Notes: generated by a model from the sequence alone, not told the origin. 64,000 nucleotides of DNA from Clostridium sp. (GCF_030532265.1 NZ_JAUNLM010000001.1:62001-126000), one strand, 5' to 3'; positions 29,899-39,385 are shown, counted from the stretch's first letter. Numbers and translations: made by a program.

Positions 29899-30537
29899 AT
29901 GAGAGCGATAATAGTTACTGGAGGGAATGAACCTTCTTATGAATTGTTAAATTCATATATAAAGGAAAGTGACATTATAATAGGAGTAGATAAAGGGTGT
30001 AATATACTTAAAAAATACGAAATAATACCTAATATGATTTTAGGGGATTTTGATTCTATAGATAAAGCTGCAATTCAATATTTTAAAAATAGAAATGTAC
30101 TTATAGAAAAGTTTAACCCGGAAAAGGATTATACAGATACTCATTTAGCCTATAACAAAGCAAAAGATATATTCAATGTAGATGAAATGATTATGTTTGG
30201 GGCAACTGGTACAAGGCTTGATCATACACTTGGTAATATAGGTCTTATGATTAATGCACTAAATGATAATATAAAATTAGAGATTGTTGATGAAAACAAT
30301 AAAATTTTTGCTGTAAATAAAAGTACTGTTATAAAAAGAGAAGAAGGAAAAGTTATTTCATTTCATGCTTTGTGTGATGAAGTTAAAAATTTTAATATAA
30401 CAGGTGGAAAATATAAATTAAAAAATTATAATATGAAAACATTAGAACCTAGAGCAATTTGTAATGAATTTTTAGAAGGAGATATTGAGATATCTTTTGA
30501 TTCAGGAATTGTATTAGTTTTATATTCTAAAGATTAA
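29899..30537 (+). CDS. thiN: Thiamine pyrophosphokinase
   Basis: Makes thiamine diphosphate from thiamine. 212 residues with GVDKGCN, LGDFDSI, the DYTDTHLA motif and GATGTRLDHTLGNI, as in bacterial ThiN. It starts 3 bases after rpe with a weak ribosome site, so coupling to rpe is likely. rsgA-rpe-thiN-spoVM order equals that of Bacillus. Confidence 0.96.
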   Translation: MRAIIVTGGNEPSYELLNSYIKESDIIIGVDKGCNILKKYEIIPNMILGDFDSIDKAAIQYFKNRNVLIEKFNPEKDYTDTHLAYNKAKDIFNVDEMIMFGATGTRLDHTLGNIGLMINALNDNIKLEIVDENNKIFAVNKSTVIKREEGKVISFHALCDEVKNFNITGGKYKLKNYNMKTLEPRAICNEFLEGDIEISFDSGIVLVLYSKD

Positions 30538-30547
30538 ATAAAATTAG

Positions 30548-30595
30548 AACCAATATTAACTATTTGCATATAATATAAATAGTAGTATTGGTTTT
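30548..30595 (+). terminator. Hairpin between thiN and spoVM
   Basis: AACCAATA / TATTGGTT with an inner ACTATTT / AAATAGT stem, ending GGTTTTAATAA. It probably ends the vegetative transcript before spoVM. The CATATAATA in its loop (30567-30575) resembles a mother-cell SigK -10. Confidence 0.6.
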
Positions 30596-30616
30596 AATAA
30601 TTTAATTGGAGGATTT

Positions 30617-30697
30617 ATGAAAATAGTAGCTATTAAATTACCTAAATGTATCTCAAATATAATAAGATTTTTTAGGAGAAAGAAAAAAGATACATAA
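30617..30697 (+). CDS. spoVM: SpoVM, 26-residue spore coat anchor peptide
   Basis: Amphipathic peptide that recognises the convex outer forespore membrane and anchors SpoIVA. It is exactly 26 codons, as in B. subtilis. The start MKIVAIKLPK aligns with MKFYTIKLPK of the Bacillus peptide, with Pro9 kept; the C-terminal part is amphipathic and ends in a basic cluster RRKKKDT. The ribosome site TTGGAGG is seven bases upstream. Position between thiN and rpmB is the same as in Bacillus. The partner SpoIVA is also in this window. Too short for standard ORF thresholds. Confidence 0.94.
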   Translation: MKIVAIKLPKCISNIIRFFRRKKKDT

Positions 30698-30706
30698 ATT
30701 TAGACA

Positions 30707-30743
30707 TAAAAAAAATGCATTGCTAGTGCAGTGCATTTTTTTT
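30707..30743. terminator. Bidirectional terminator between spoVM and rpmB
   Basis: AAAAAATGCATTGC / GCAGTGCATTTTTT with a TAGT loop, A run on one side and T run on the other. It serves convergent spoVM and rpmB. Confidence 0.93.
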
Positions 30744-30750
30744 ATTTGAA

Positions 30751-30942
30751 CTATATTGCTCTTTCAACCTTACCAGATCTAAGACATCTTGTACAAACAT
30801 GAACTTTCTTTGGAGTTCCGTTAACTAAAGCCTTTACTTTCTTTATGTTAGGAGCCCAAGTTCTCTTTGATTGACGATGTGAATGGCTGTATTGTACACC
30901 TGAAACAACGCCTTTATTACAAATTTCGCATCTTCTTGCCAC
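30751..30942 (-). CDS. rpmB: 50S ribosomal protein L28
   Basis: 63 residues, normal length, with two Cys pairs (CEIC and CTRC) of the zinc-binding form of L28. Start is GTG (the frame reads MARRCEIC) with AAGGAGGTG nine bases upstream. It is the only ribosomal protein gene on the minus strand here, and is monocistronic. Confidence 0.97.
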   Translation of the reverse strand: MARRCEICNKGVVSGVQYSHSHRQSKRTWAPNIKKVKALVNGTPKKVHVCTRCLRSGKVERAI

Positions 30943-30998
30943 TTGAAAACACCTCCTTGTTAAGTGAAGATATAATTCTCTTCAATAGGACAGAATTC

Positions 30999-31028
30999 AT
31001 TGTACCATAACAAATAGGTATTTTGCAA
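30999..31028 (-). promoter_or_regulatory. SigA-type promoter of rpmB
   Basis: On the minus strand: TTGCAA (31028-31023), 18-base spacer, TACAAT (31004-30999). Confidence 0.7.
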
Positions 31029-31079
31029 TAGTATATTTCAAAAAAATATATAATATTTTGGAAGATTATTATATAAATC

Positions 31080-31108
31080 TTGAATATTAAAGATTTCTAA
31101 TATAAAAT
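31080..31108 (+). promoter_or_regulatory. Probable promoter of yloU-yloV
   Basis: TTGAAT (31080-31085), 17-base spacer, TAAAAT (31103-31108), divergent from the rpmB promoter. Confidence 0.5.
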
Positions 31109-31139
31109 ATATGTATGATATGTGTAAGGAGGAATCGTA

Positions 31140-31490
31140 ATGGTAGGATTTTCAAGAGAAAATGGTAAGGTTCATTACTCAGAAGAAGTGTTAGCAAAAA
31201 TTGTTGGACTATCAACAATGGAATGCTACGGTGTAGTTGGAATGGTTTCAAAGAATGCTACAGAAGGTCTTTGGGAGTTAATTGGAATAGAGCATTTTAA
31301 TAAAGGCGTTAAGATAAATGTTAATGATGATGATAAATTAGATATTGAATTATTTGTAATGGTTGAATATGGAACAAAAATTTCTGTTATAGCAAATAAC
31401 ATAATTCAAAAAGTACGTTATAATGTAGAAAACTTTACTGGATTAAAAGTTTCATCAATTACAGTAAATGTTCAAGCGGTAAGAGTCTAG
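31140..31490 (+). CDS. Asp23/Gls24 family protein (YloU)
   Basis: 116 residues of the Asp23 (alkaline shock) family. The pattern HYSEEVLAKIVGLSTMECYGVVGM and the end ITVNVQAVRV are characteristic. Function is not well defined; Asp23 proteins are linked to envelope stress and often accompany DAK2-type kinases, as here (yloV 14 bases downstream). Confidence 0.94.
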   Translation: MVGFSRENGKVHYSEEVLAKIVGLSTMECYGVVGMVSKNATEGLWELIGIEHFNKGVKINVNDDDKLDIELFVMVEYGTKISVIANNIIQKVRYNVENFTGLKVSSITVNVQAVRV

Positions 31491-31504
31491 GAGGTAAAAA
31501 ACTA

Positions 31505-33142
31505 ATGGAATTTAATAAGATAAACGGCCGTGATTTTTATAACATGGTAGTAAATGCAAGTAACAGATTAGCTGAAAAAAGCGATTTTGTTAATGCTTTA
31601 AATGTATTTCCAGTACCAGATGGAGATACAGGAACTAACATGTCAATGACTTTTAAAGCAGCTGTTAAAGAAATTGAAAATATAGATTCAGATTCTATAG
31701 AAGTAGTATCTAAAAAGCTTGCAAAGGGTGCTCTTATGGGAGCAAGAGGAAACTCAGGAGTAATTCTTTCACAAATACTTAGAGGTTTTTCAAAAGGATT
31801 AGCAGGACATGAAGAAGTTTCAGTATCAGAGTTTGCAAATGCTATTCAAGAAGGATCAAATTCAGCATACAAAGCTGTAATGAGACCAACAGAAGGTACT
31901 ATTTTATCAGTTATAAGAGCATCAGCAGAATCAGCAGTTAAGTCTAAAGCTAGAAATATAATAGAGCTTTTAGAAGAAGTTAATAAAGATGCTAAGATTA
32001 TGTTAGATAAAACACCAGAATTATTACCAGCTCTTAAAAAAGCTAAAGTTGTAGATTCAGGTGGTATGGGTCTTTATATAATACTTCAAGGAATGCTTGA
32101 AGCTTTGAAAAATGGTATTGTTGCAGAAGTTAAAGATATAAAAATTGGTGAAGGTGGAGCAGAAGCTACTGGAGCAAAGACAACTCATGATGCGGATATA
32201 AAATTTGGATATTGTACAGAATTTATAGTTTTAGGTGATGCTACTAAATCAAACGAATTACAAAATGAAATAGAATCACTTGGAGATTCAATGATAGTAG
32301 TTGGGTATGACGATGTTATAAAGGTTCATATTCATACAAATGATCCAGGTTTAGTTTTATCAAAGGCTGTAAAGCTTGGAGAACTTTCAAAAATTAAAAT
32401 TGATAACATGAGAGAAGAACATAGAGAAATTTTAGCAGCTGAAATGAGAGCAGACCAAGAGAAATCTAAAGAAGTAGAAGAAACTAAAAAATATGGATTT
32501 GTAACTGTAGCTATGGGAGAAGGAATTACAAACATATTTAAGGATTTAGGGGTTGATTATGTTATAGAAGGCGGTCAAACTATGAATCCATCAACTCAAG
32601 ATATTTTAGATTGTATAGAAAAAATAAATGCTGAAAACATATTTATTTTACCAAACAACAAAAATATAATAATGGCTGCATCACAAGCAAAAGATATTTC
32701 AGACAAGAATGTTATTGTTGTGCCAACAACAACTATTCCTCAAGGAATAACTTGTGTATCTATGTTTAATAGAGATGCTTCTCCAGAAGAAAATGAAGAA
32801 GAATTAAAAGACCTTATGGAGTCAGTAAAAACTGGTTCAGTAACATATGCAGTAAGAGACACTGAAATAGATGGAATTGAAATAAAAGAAGGAAATATGT
32901 TAGGCCTAGTTGAAGGTAAAATAAAAGAAGTTTCAGATGATAAATTTGAAGCAGCTGAAAAAGTACTTGATAACATGGTTAATGAAGATAGTGAATTAAT
33001 AACTATATTCTATGGTGAAGATGTTAAAGAAGAAGAAGCTAATGAATTTGTAGAAAAGTTAGAAGAAAAATATGAAGATTGTGATATACAATTATATAAA
33101 GGAGACCAGCCTTTATATTACTTCTTAATGTCAGTAGAATAA
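31505..33142 (+). CDS. DAK2/DegV-type fatty acid kinase-like protein (YloV/FakA)
   Basis: 545 residues. The N-terminal DhaL/DAK2 domain shows FPVPDGDTGTNMSMT (metal-binding Asp residues) and MGARGNSGVILSQILRG; the C-terminal half matches the FakA/YloV extension. FakA in Staphylococcus phosphorylates exogenous fatty acids bound to FakB (DegV). No fakB is in this window. The gene is paired with yloU, as in Bacillus. Confidence 0.93.
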   Translation: MEFNKINGRDFYNMVVNASNRLAEKSDFVNALNVFPVPDGDTGTNMSMTFKAAVKEIENIDSDSIEVVSKKLAKGALMGARGNSGVILSQILRGFSKGLAGHEEVSVSEFANAIQEGSNSAYKAVMRPTEGTILSVIRASAESAVKSKARNIIELLEEVNKDAKIMLDKTPELLPALKKAKVVDSGGMGLYIILQGMLEALKNGIVAEVKDIKIGEGGAEATGAKTTHDADIKFGYCTEFIVLGDATKSNELQNEIESLGDSMIVVGYDDVIKVHIHTNDPGLVLSKAVKLGELSKIKIDNMREEHREILAAEMRADQEKSKEVEETKKYGFVTVAMGEGITNIFKDLGVDYVIEGGQTMNPSTQDILDCIEKINAENIFILPNNKNIIMAASQAKDISDKNVIVVPTTTIPQGITCVSMFNRDASPEENEEELKDLMESVKTGSVTYAVRDTEIDGIEIKEGNMLGLVEGKIKEVSDDKFEAAEKVLDNMVNEDSELITIFYGEDVKEEEANEFVEKLEEKYEDCDIQLYKGDQPLYYFLMSVE

Positions 33143-33165
33143 TAAGTATAAAATTACGTATAATA

Positions 33166-33187
33166 AAAAGCACCGTAAGGTGCTTTT
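33166..33187 (+). terminator. Terminator after yloV
   Basis: AAAAGCACC / GGTGCTTTT, loop GTAA. The T run is short. Confidence 0.78.
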
Positions 33188-33216
33188 GCTATTTTACCTA
33201 TAAAAGAGGTGATTAA

Positions 33217-35247
33217 ATGGATATATATACTACAGTTAATAATATAAAAGGAGTAGGTAAAAAGTCTACAGAAAAGCTTAATGAAGTTCAAATATTTAGT
33301 ATACTTGATTTGCTTTTATATTTTCCAAGAGATTATGAATTTGTAAATGGTAATAGTAAAATAAATGAGATAGATGAAAATGAAAAGCAAATATTAAAGT
33401 GTACTATGATTAAATTAAGAGGAGATTTTAGAACAAAAACTGGAAAAATAATAACAACAATAGAATTTGATTATAATGGTATTAGAGTTTTAGCAAAGTG
33501 GTTTAATCAACCGTATATAAAAACCAAATTTAAATTTAAAGAATCATATAATCTTTTAGGAAAATACAAAAAAATATCTAATACTTTAGAAATAACAAAT
33601 CCAATAATAGCATCAAATGAATCTTTAAAAAGTGAAATAATACCTAAATATTCTTTAAAAGGTGAACTAACTAATAATTTTTTAGTTAAAATAATTGGGG
33701 AAGTATTAGATAATATTTATGTTAATGAAAATTTACCAGAAGAAATAATAAGAAAATATAATTTAATCTCTTTTGATGATGCTATTCGAGAAATACATTT
33801 TCCAAAGGATAAAGAGATTTTAAAAAGATCTATAAATAGATTAAAGTTTCAAGAATTATTTACATATTCTATGAAATTACTTTTACTTAAAAAGAAATCT
33901 AGAGTAAAGGATGGAATTGGGTTTAATTGGAGTGAGGAACTTAATGATTTAAGAGAATCTCTTCCATTTTCTTTAACTAATGCACAATCTAGGGTTGTTA
34001 GAGCCATACTTAAAGATCAAGCATCTAAATATCCAATGAATAGACTTGTTCAAGGGGATGTTGGGTCAGGGAAAACTATAGTTGCTTTAATTGCTATTTT
34101 TAATGCATATAAAAATGGATACCAATCAGCTTTCATGGCTCCAACTGAAATATTAGCAAATCAGCATTATAAAGAAGCTAAAAATATTTTTAAAGGTTTT
34201 GATATTGATATTGAACTTTTAACTGGAAGTACTTCTAATAAAGAAAAAAAGAGAATAAAAGAGAAGATAAAGGAAAACAAACCTTTAGTAGTTATAGGGA
34301 CACATGCTCTTATTCAAGAAGATGTAGAATTTAATAATTTAGCCTTAGCTATAACTGATGAGCAACATAGGTTTGGCGTTGGGCAAAGAAGTAAGCTTAT
34401 AAATAAGGGTAAAAAAGCAGATGTTTTAGTAATGACTGCAACTCCTATACCTAGAACTTTAGCCTTGTATGTATATTCTGATCTGGATGTTTCAGCAATA
34501 GATGAACTTCCGCCAGGAAGAAAGAAAATAGATACAAGATTTTTTAAGGAAGAGGATAGAGATAATGCATATATGCTTGCTTATAATGAAATAGGAAAAG
34601 GAAGACAAGTTTATATAGTATGTCCTCTTATTGAAGAAGATGAAAATGAGAAATTAAATTCTGTAGAAAGTGTATATGAAAAATTAAGTCATGGTATATT
34701 TAGAAATATAAAGGTTGAATATTTACATGGGAAAATGAAGCCTAATGAAAAAGATGATATAATAAATAGATTTAAAACTGGAGAAACGAAAGTTTTAATA
34801 TCAACTACAGTTATTGAGGTAGGGGTAAATGTTCCTAATGCTTCGGTAATGATAGTTGAAAATGCAGAACGATTTGGATTAGCACAGCTTCATCAGTTAA
34901 GAGGTCGTGTTGGTAGAGGAGAGTATGAATCATATTGTATTTTAATTGCAAAAGCAAAAAGTGAAGTGACTAAAAGAAGAATGGAAATATTAACGGAATC
35001 AACTGATGGCTTTTATATATCAGAACAAGATTTGAAGCTTAGAGGCTCTGGTGAAATGTTTGGGGTTAGACAAAGTGGAGATGAAGGATTTTTACTTGCT
35101 AATCTTTATGAGGATATGAACATACTTATTAAAGCAAGAGAAGAAGCAAATAATATATTATTTAATGAAACAAAAGAAAATTTAAAATTAATAAAAGAAA
35201 TAGAGAATAATTTGGAAAAAAGCAGTAAGTATATTTGCTTTAATTAA
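33217..35247 (+). CDS. recG: ATP-dependent DNA helicase RecG
   Basis: Remodels stalled forks and Holliday junctions. 676 residues: N-terminal wedge/OB region, helicase motif I GDVGSGKT, DEQH box, TATPIPRTLA, and the C-terminal QLRGRVGRG motif. Length is normal. It follows yloV, as in Bacillus; the fapR-plsX-fab genes that come next in Bacillus are not here. Confidence 0.97.
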   Translation: MDIYTTVNNIKGVGKKSTEKLNEVQIFSILDLLLYFPRDYEFVNGNSKINEIDENEKQILKCTMIKLRGDFRTKTGKIITTIEFDYNGIRVLAKWFNQPYIKTKFKFKESYNLLGKYKKISNTLEITNPIIASNESLKSEIIPKYSLKGELTNNFLVKIIGEVLDNIYVNENLPEEIIRKYNLISFDDAIREIHFPKDKEILKRSINRLKFQELFTYSMKLLLLKKKSRVKDGIGFNWSEELNDLRESLPFSLTNAQSRVVRAILKDQASKYPMNRLVQGDVGSGKTIVALIAIFNAYKNGYQSAFMAPTEILANQHYKEAKNIFKGFDIDIELLTGSTSNKEKKRIKEKIKENKPLVVIGTHALIQEDVEFNNLALAITDEQHRFGVGQRSKLINKGKKADVLVMTATPIPRTLALYVYSDLDVSAIDELPPGRKKIDTRFFKEEDRDNAYMLAYNEIGKGRQVYIVCPLIEEDENEKLNSVESVYEKLSHGIFRNIKVEYLHGKMKPNEKDDIINRFKTGETKVLISTTVIEVGVNVPNASVMIVENAERFGLAQLHQLRGRVGRGEYESYCILIAKAKSEVTKRRMEILTESTDGFYISEQDLKLRGSGEMFGVRQSGDEGFLLANLYEDMNILIKAREEANNILFNETKENLKLIKEIENNLEKSSKYICFN

Positions 35248-35254
35248 TTATAAA

Positions 35255-35283
35255 TTGTATAAAAAAGTTGATTATGATAGAAT
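35255..35283 (+). promoter_or_regulatory. Promoter of rsmD-coaD
   Basis: TTGTAT (35255-35260), 17-base spacer, extended -10 TGATAGAAT (TAGAAT at 35278-35283). Confidence 0.65.
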
Positions 35284-35317
35284 GAAATATATATAACTAC
35301 TTAAGGAGGACAAAAGA

Positions 35318-35881
35318 GTGAGAATAATAGCTGGAAAGGCAAGAGGACGTAAATTATTATCACCACCAACATATGAAACAAGACCGACTCTAGATAGAGT
35401 AAAAGAGGCTATGTTTAGTATGATTCAAGGATACATACCTGATGCTAGCGTTATAGATGTATTTGCTGGAACTGGTAGTTTAGGATTAGAAGCTGCAAGT
35501 AGGGGAGCAAAGGAATGTTATTTATTTGACAAAAGCAAGACAACATTTCCTTTACTTAAGAAAAATGTTGAAAATCTTAAATTCAATGATTTTTGTTTCC
35601 CGATGAATATAGATGCTTATGATGGATTAAGAAGTCTTGCAAGAAAAGGTAAAAGATTTGATTTAATCTTTATAGACCCACCATATTGTAAAGAAATGAT
35701 TCCAGAAGCTATAAAAATTATAAAAGAAAATAATTTATTGCTTAATGATGGAATAATTGTAACGAAAATAGATAGTATAGAAGAAATATATGAAGGATAT
35801 CAAGATATTAAGCTTTTAAAAAGTAAAAAATATGGAAATACAACAGTTTGCTTCTATGAAATAGAAGGAGAAGAGGATTAA
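35318..35881 (+). CDS. rsmD: 16S rRNA (guanine-966-N2)-methyltransferase
   Basis: 187 residues, normal length. N terminus [13 protein letters not shown], AdoMet motif [13 protein letters not shown] and catalytic DPPY define RsmD. Start is GTG with AAGGAGG nine bases upstream. Its stop overlaps the coaD start by one base. Confidence 0.96.
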   Translation: MRIIAGKARGRKLLSPPTYETRPTLDRVKEAMFSMIQGYIPDASVIDVFAGTGSLGLEAASRGAKECYLFDKSKTTFPLLKKNVENLKFNDFCFPMNIDAYDGLRSLARKGKRFDLIFIDPPYCKEMIPEAIKIIKENNLLLNDGIIVTKIDSIEEIYEGYQDIKLLKSKKYGNTTVCFYEIEGEED

Positions 35882-36366
35882 TGAAAGAAGCTATATATCC
35901 TGGAAGTTTTGATCCTATAACTAATGGACATTTAGATATTATAGAAAGAGGCGCTAAAATTTTTGATAAGATAGTTGTTGCTGTTCTTATAAATATAGAT
36001 AAAAAAGGTTTATTTAATATAGAAGAAAGAGTTGAACTTATAAAACATGCAACTTCTCATATTAAAAATGTTGAAGTTATAAGTTTTGAAGGACTTCTTA
36101 TTGATTTATTAAAAAAGAGAAATAGTAATCTTATAATAAAGGGGCTAAGAAATAATGTTGATTTTGATTATGAAGCACAGATGGCCCTTATTAATAAAAA
36201 TTTAGATTCTGATGTTGAGACTGTTTTTATGATATCATCTCCTAACAACTCATTTATAAGTTCATCAGCAGTTAAGCAAATTGGTAAGTTTAATGGTAAT
36301 ATAGATAATTTAGTTCCTGAAAATATTAAAGAGTATATACTAAAGAAAATAAAAAATAATAAGTAG
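35881..36366 (+). CDS. coaD: Phosphopantetheine adenylyltransferase
   Basis: Penultimate step of coenzyme A synthesis. 161 residues; nucleotidyltransferase motif TNGH (14-17) after YPGSFDP, and the ISSSAVKQ (variant of ISSTxVR) loop. Coupled to rsmD, as in most Firmicutes. Confidence 0.98.
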   Translation: MKEAIYPGSFDPITNGHLDIIERGAKIFDKIVVAVLINIDKKGLFNIEERVELIKHATSHIKNVEVISFEGLLIDLLKKRNSNLIIKGLRNNVDFDYEAQMALINKNLDSDVETVFMISSPNNSFISSSAVKQIGKFNGNIDNLVPENIKEYILKKIKNNK

Positions 36367-36375
36367 GGGGTATAT

Positions 36376-36915
36376 ATGGATAAACAAGAAGCTAACGTTT
36401 TAGAATATTTAGAATATTTATTAGATACTATAGAAAGAGCGCCAAAGGTTCCTATGAGCGGTAAAGTTATGGTAGATAAAAAAGAGTTTATGGAAACTAT
36501 TGATGATATTATAAATTGTTTACCTGATCAATTTAAAAAAGCTCAATGGGTTATGAATGAAAGAGAAAGAATTTTAGCTGAGGCTAAAAGAGAATATGAT
36601 TCAGTTAAAGAAGAAACTATGATTCTTATGAGACAAAATATTGAAAATCATGATATTGTTAAAGAAGCTAAAATAAGAGCTCAAGAAATATTAGCAACTG
36701 CAAAAAGAGAATCTAAAAACTTAAGAGTAAGTGCTAGAGATTATGCAGATGAAATATTAACTGATTTAGATGAACAAATGGAAAATAAAAAAATGGAGCT
36801 TATAAAATCGCTTCAAGTAAGCTTTGAGGATACAGCTAGGGAAATTGATGAAAACCTTACAAAAGCATGCTCCATTGTAAAAGAAAATATAAAAGAATTA
36901 AGATCTATGGATTAG
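36376..36915 (+). CDS. Conserved coiled-coil protein of unknown function
   Basis: 179 residues, largely alpha-helical and charged. Residues about 60-175 read as a continuous coiled coil with heptad Leu/Ala/Ile; this resembles ATP-synthase stalk or DivIVA-like helices, which explains why such proteins get vague ATPase names. No P-loop, no membrane segment. It lies 9 bases after coaD with GGGGG as ribosome site and should be the last gene of rsmD-coaD. Its stop codon overlaps the stop of ylbJ on the other strand. I do not recognise a function. Confidence 0.85.
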   Translation: MDKQEANVLEYLEYLLDTIERAPKVPMSGKVMVDKKEFMETIDDIINCLPDQFKKAQWVMNERERILAEAKREYDSVKEETMILMRQNIENHDIVKEAKIRAQEILATAKRESKNLRVSARDYADEILTDLDEQMENKKMELIKSLQVSFEDTAREIDENLTKACSIVKENIKELRSMD

Positions 36916-38096
36916 TTTTTTAGCTTTTTTGAATTATTTTTAACAATGTATTGAATAATAAAAATAATAATTAAAAATATTAATATTGGCAATAAGTAAT
37001 TAATTAAGTAATTAGAAACAAAAAAATTATTAGATGAATATGTTTCTATTGATTTAAATACTATATTTGACAATAAAAAAGTAAAAACAAAGCTAAAAAT
37101 TCCTTGTATTAATTTTAAAAATACATATCTAAAAAAAGATACATTATGTTTTCCTATAAAGGAAAATGTTTGAGCTATTATAGATATGCCCGAGAATGAA
37201 GCTAAAAAGCTTATTATAGCTAATTTAAAGTGTATTGACATGGAACTAGATGAAATTATGCTACAACCATTTGTTAGTTCAATACTACCTAGAAATGTTC
37301 CGTACAACATATTTCTTGGTATATTGAATAAATTTTCTATATTAAAAAATATGTCTTTTATGAAGTTTATATTTTTTAATATAGATATAATTACAGAAAA
37401 TGCTACAACGTACGAGCATACAGATAATGTTGTATTTAATGCATCTTTAATAGATTTATCTAATGCAACACTAAAACTTATTTCTTTAAAAGAAGTCTTC
37501 TGCGCATTAAATTGATGCATAGAGGACTTTTTCATTGTTATTATTGCAATGAAAAATATAGATAAATAATTACTTATAAGTAAAAAGTAGCCGTATTTTG
37601 GATCTCCAAGTAATGAAGCACCAACAGACCCTATTAAAAATATAGGTCCTGTATTTGATGCTATATTTATAAGCCTTATATAATCTTTTTTTTCAATATC
37701 ACCATTTTCATATAAATTGCTACTAAATTTAGCTCCTAATGGATAACCACATAAAATACTACCAACTAAAGGAAAAGAACAATTTGATGGTAATTTTAAT
37801 GGTTTGCATATAAGAGGACCTATTAATTTAGAATATGTTGATATTCCATCATAGCATATAAGTAAATTGCATATAAGAGAAAATGAAAATATAGTAGGAA
37901 TTATAGCTTTAAAGCAAAGTCTTAATCCATCTAATGCTGCATTAATAGATGCTTCAATATTACTTACAAATAATATTATTAAAACAGTTATAAAAAAACA
38001 AAAAATATTGTTTTTATAAATATTACAAAACTTAAATAATAAAACTATAAAAATAAATATAAAGAAACATAAAATAAAAATATAAATATTATTCAC
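36912..38096 (-). CDS. ylbJ: Sporulation integral membrane protein YlbJ
   Basis: 394 residues, eight or more hydrophobic helices, gate/nucleoside-recognition-like. Family marks: ISNIEASINAALDGLRLCFKA-type N-terminal region, GYPLGAKF and EITNGC-like SIELTNGC. In Bacillus YlbJ is required for spore cortex formation. The start is GTG at 38096, chosen because GGGAGTG lies 6 bases upstream; the longer open frame to 38141 lacks a ribosome site. It follows tmcAL on the minus strand. Its stop overlaps the end of the plus-strand coiled-coil gene. Confidence 0.92.
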   Translation of the reverse strand: MNNIYIFILCFFIFIFIVLLFKFCNIYKNNIFCFFITVLIILFVSNIEASINAALDGLRLCFKAIIPTIFSFSLICNLLICYDGISTYSKLIGPLICKPLKLPSNCSFPLVGSILCGYPLGAKFSSNLYENGDIEKKDYIRLINIASNTGPIFLIGSVGASLLGDPKYGYFLLISNYLSIFFIAIITMKKSSMHQFNAQKTSFKEISFSVALDKSIKDALNTTLSVCSYVVAFSVIISILKNINFIKDIFFNIENLFNIPRNMLYGTFLGSIELTNGCSIISSSSMSIHFKLAIISFLASFSGISIIAQTFSFIGKHNVSFFRYVFLKLIQGIFSFVFTFLLSNIVFKSIETYSSNNFFVSNYLINYLLPILIFLIIIFIIQYIVKNNSKKLKN

Positions 38097-38144
38097 GAAA
38101 TCACTCCCATCAATAATATTTATATGCACATAATATAGCAAACT

Positions 38145-39350
38145 TTACTTATGTATATAAGGGGTTTTTAAATAATCTTCAATAGGAGATATTGATTTAT
38201 TTAAAATTGAATAAGCTTTTGTACCAAGTAAGTTTATTTTTAAAATATCATCATCTATATGTTTTGGAATCTTATTTAATATTTTTAAATTAGATTTAGA
38301 CTTAATTTCTTTTAATATTTTCATACCAGTAGAATTAAGAGCAAGAGGTCTTATAAATTTAAAATCATAATTTTTAATGTTAGTTAAATCATATTGCTCA
38401 AGTCCTATGAAGAAACTTGTAAGAATTCTATTTATTCTTGTATAAGTATATCTTTTACTTTTAATATTTAGTATAAGCTCATTTATACATTTAGAATTAA
38501 TTATTTCTTTTTTTATTTTATTATCTAATCCTTCAGATAAATCATTTATGTTTTTTAATTTAGAATCATTAGTTAAGATTTTATATTTTAAAAATTCAAA
38601 CATATCATTTTCAAATACAAAATTATAATTTTTATTAAATAAGTTTTCTAATTCTTTATATGTTTCTAAAGGTATAGAATTTTTTAAAATATTTAAATTC
38701 ATATTTTCTTTTAAACATTTTCTTATAGAAGTAGCTGAAGAAAATGTTTTGCTCAAATTTAAGTCATTATAGTTATTACCTTCACGTTTAAGTGTAAAGG
38801 GCTTTATTTTGCTATCTAATTTTATAATAGATTTTATATATTCTATTGCTAATATATTATTTGAGTTTGATAAAATTTCATATACATTGTCATTTGGCAA
38901 AATAGAATTTAGAGAATTTGTTCTTGCTGTATGAAAAGGTATACCTTTTTTTATATTATCTTTTAAATTTTCTTTATATTCAGTAGATTCAAAAGCTAAA
39001 GAATGTGCTATTTTAAAAAGATTATTTAAATTTCCACTTTCACTTCCGAAATATATATTATTTATACAATTTAAACTGTTTAAAAGTTTGACTCCACCAA
39101 AAGCAAAATTTTCTGCAGAAGATAATGAATATACAAGTGGTAATTCTAAAACTAAATCTACACCGTTTAAAACAGCAATTTTAGCTCGTGTATATTTATC
39201 TATAATAGCAGGTGTTCCTCTTTGCATAAAATCTCCACTCATTACACAAACTATACCATCAGAATTTGTATCTTTTATTGCATTTTCAAGATGGTATTTA
39301 TGACCTAAATGGAAGGGATTATATTCAGTTATAATACCTGTTAAATTCAT
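38145..39350 (-). CDS. tmcAL: tRNA(Met) cytidine acetate ligase TmcAL (YlbM)
   Basis: Makes N4-acetylcytidine at the wobble base of elongator tRNA-Met from acetate and ATP. 401 residues; nucleotidyltransferase-like N terminus GIITEYNPFHLGHKYH with the HxGH motif at 14-17. Start at 39350, with AAAGGAGGA eight bases upstream; a longer frame begins at 39395 without a site. Acetate as substrate is notable because pta-ackA lies divergently next to it. Confidence 0.94.
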   Translation of the reverse strand: MNLTGIITEYNPFHLGHKYHLENAIKDTNSDGIVCVMSGDFMQRGTPAIIDKYTRAKIAVLNGVDLVLELPLVYSLSSAENFAFGGVKLLNSLNCINNIYFGSESGNLNNLFKIAHSLAFESTEYKENLKDNIKKGIPFHTARTNSLNSILPNDNVYEILSNSNNILAIEYIKSIIKLDSKIKPFTLKREGNNYNDLNLSKTFSSATSIRKCLKENMNLNILKNSIPLETYKELENLFNKNYNFVFENDMFEFLKYKILTNDSKLKNINDLSEGLDNKIKKEIINSKCINELILNIKSKRYTYTRINRILTSFFIGLEQYDLTNIKNYDFKFIRPLALNSTGMKILKEIKSKSNLKILNKIPKHIDDDILKINLLGTKAYSILNKSISPIEDYLKTPYIHK

Positions 39351-39385
39351 ATAAAATCCTCCTTTAATACTAAAATAATACTCAT

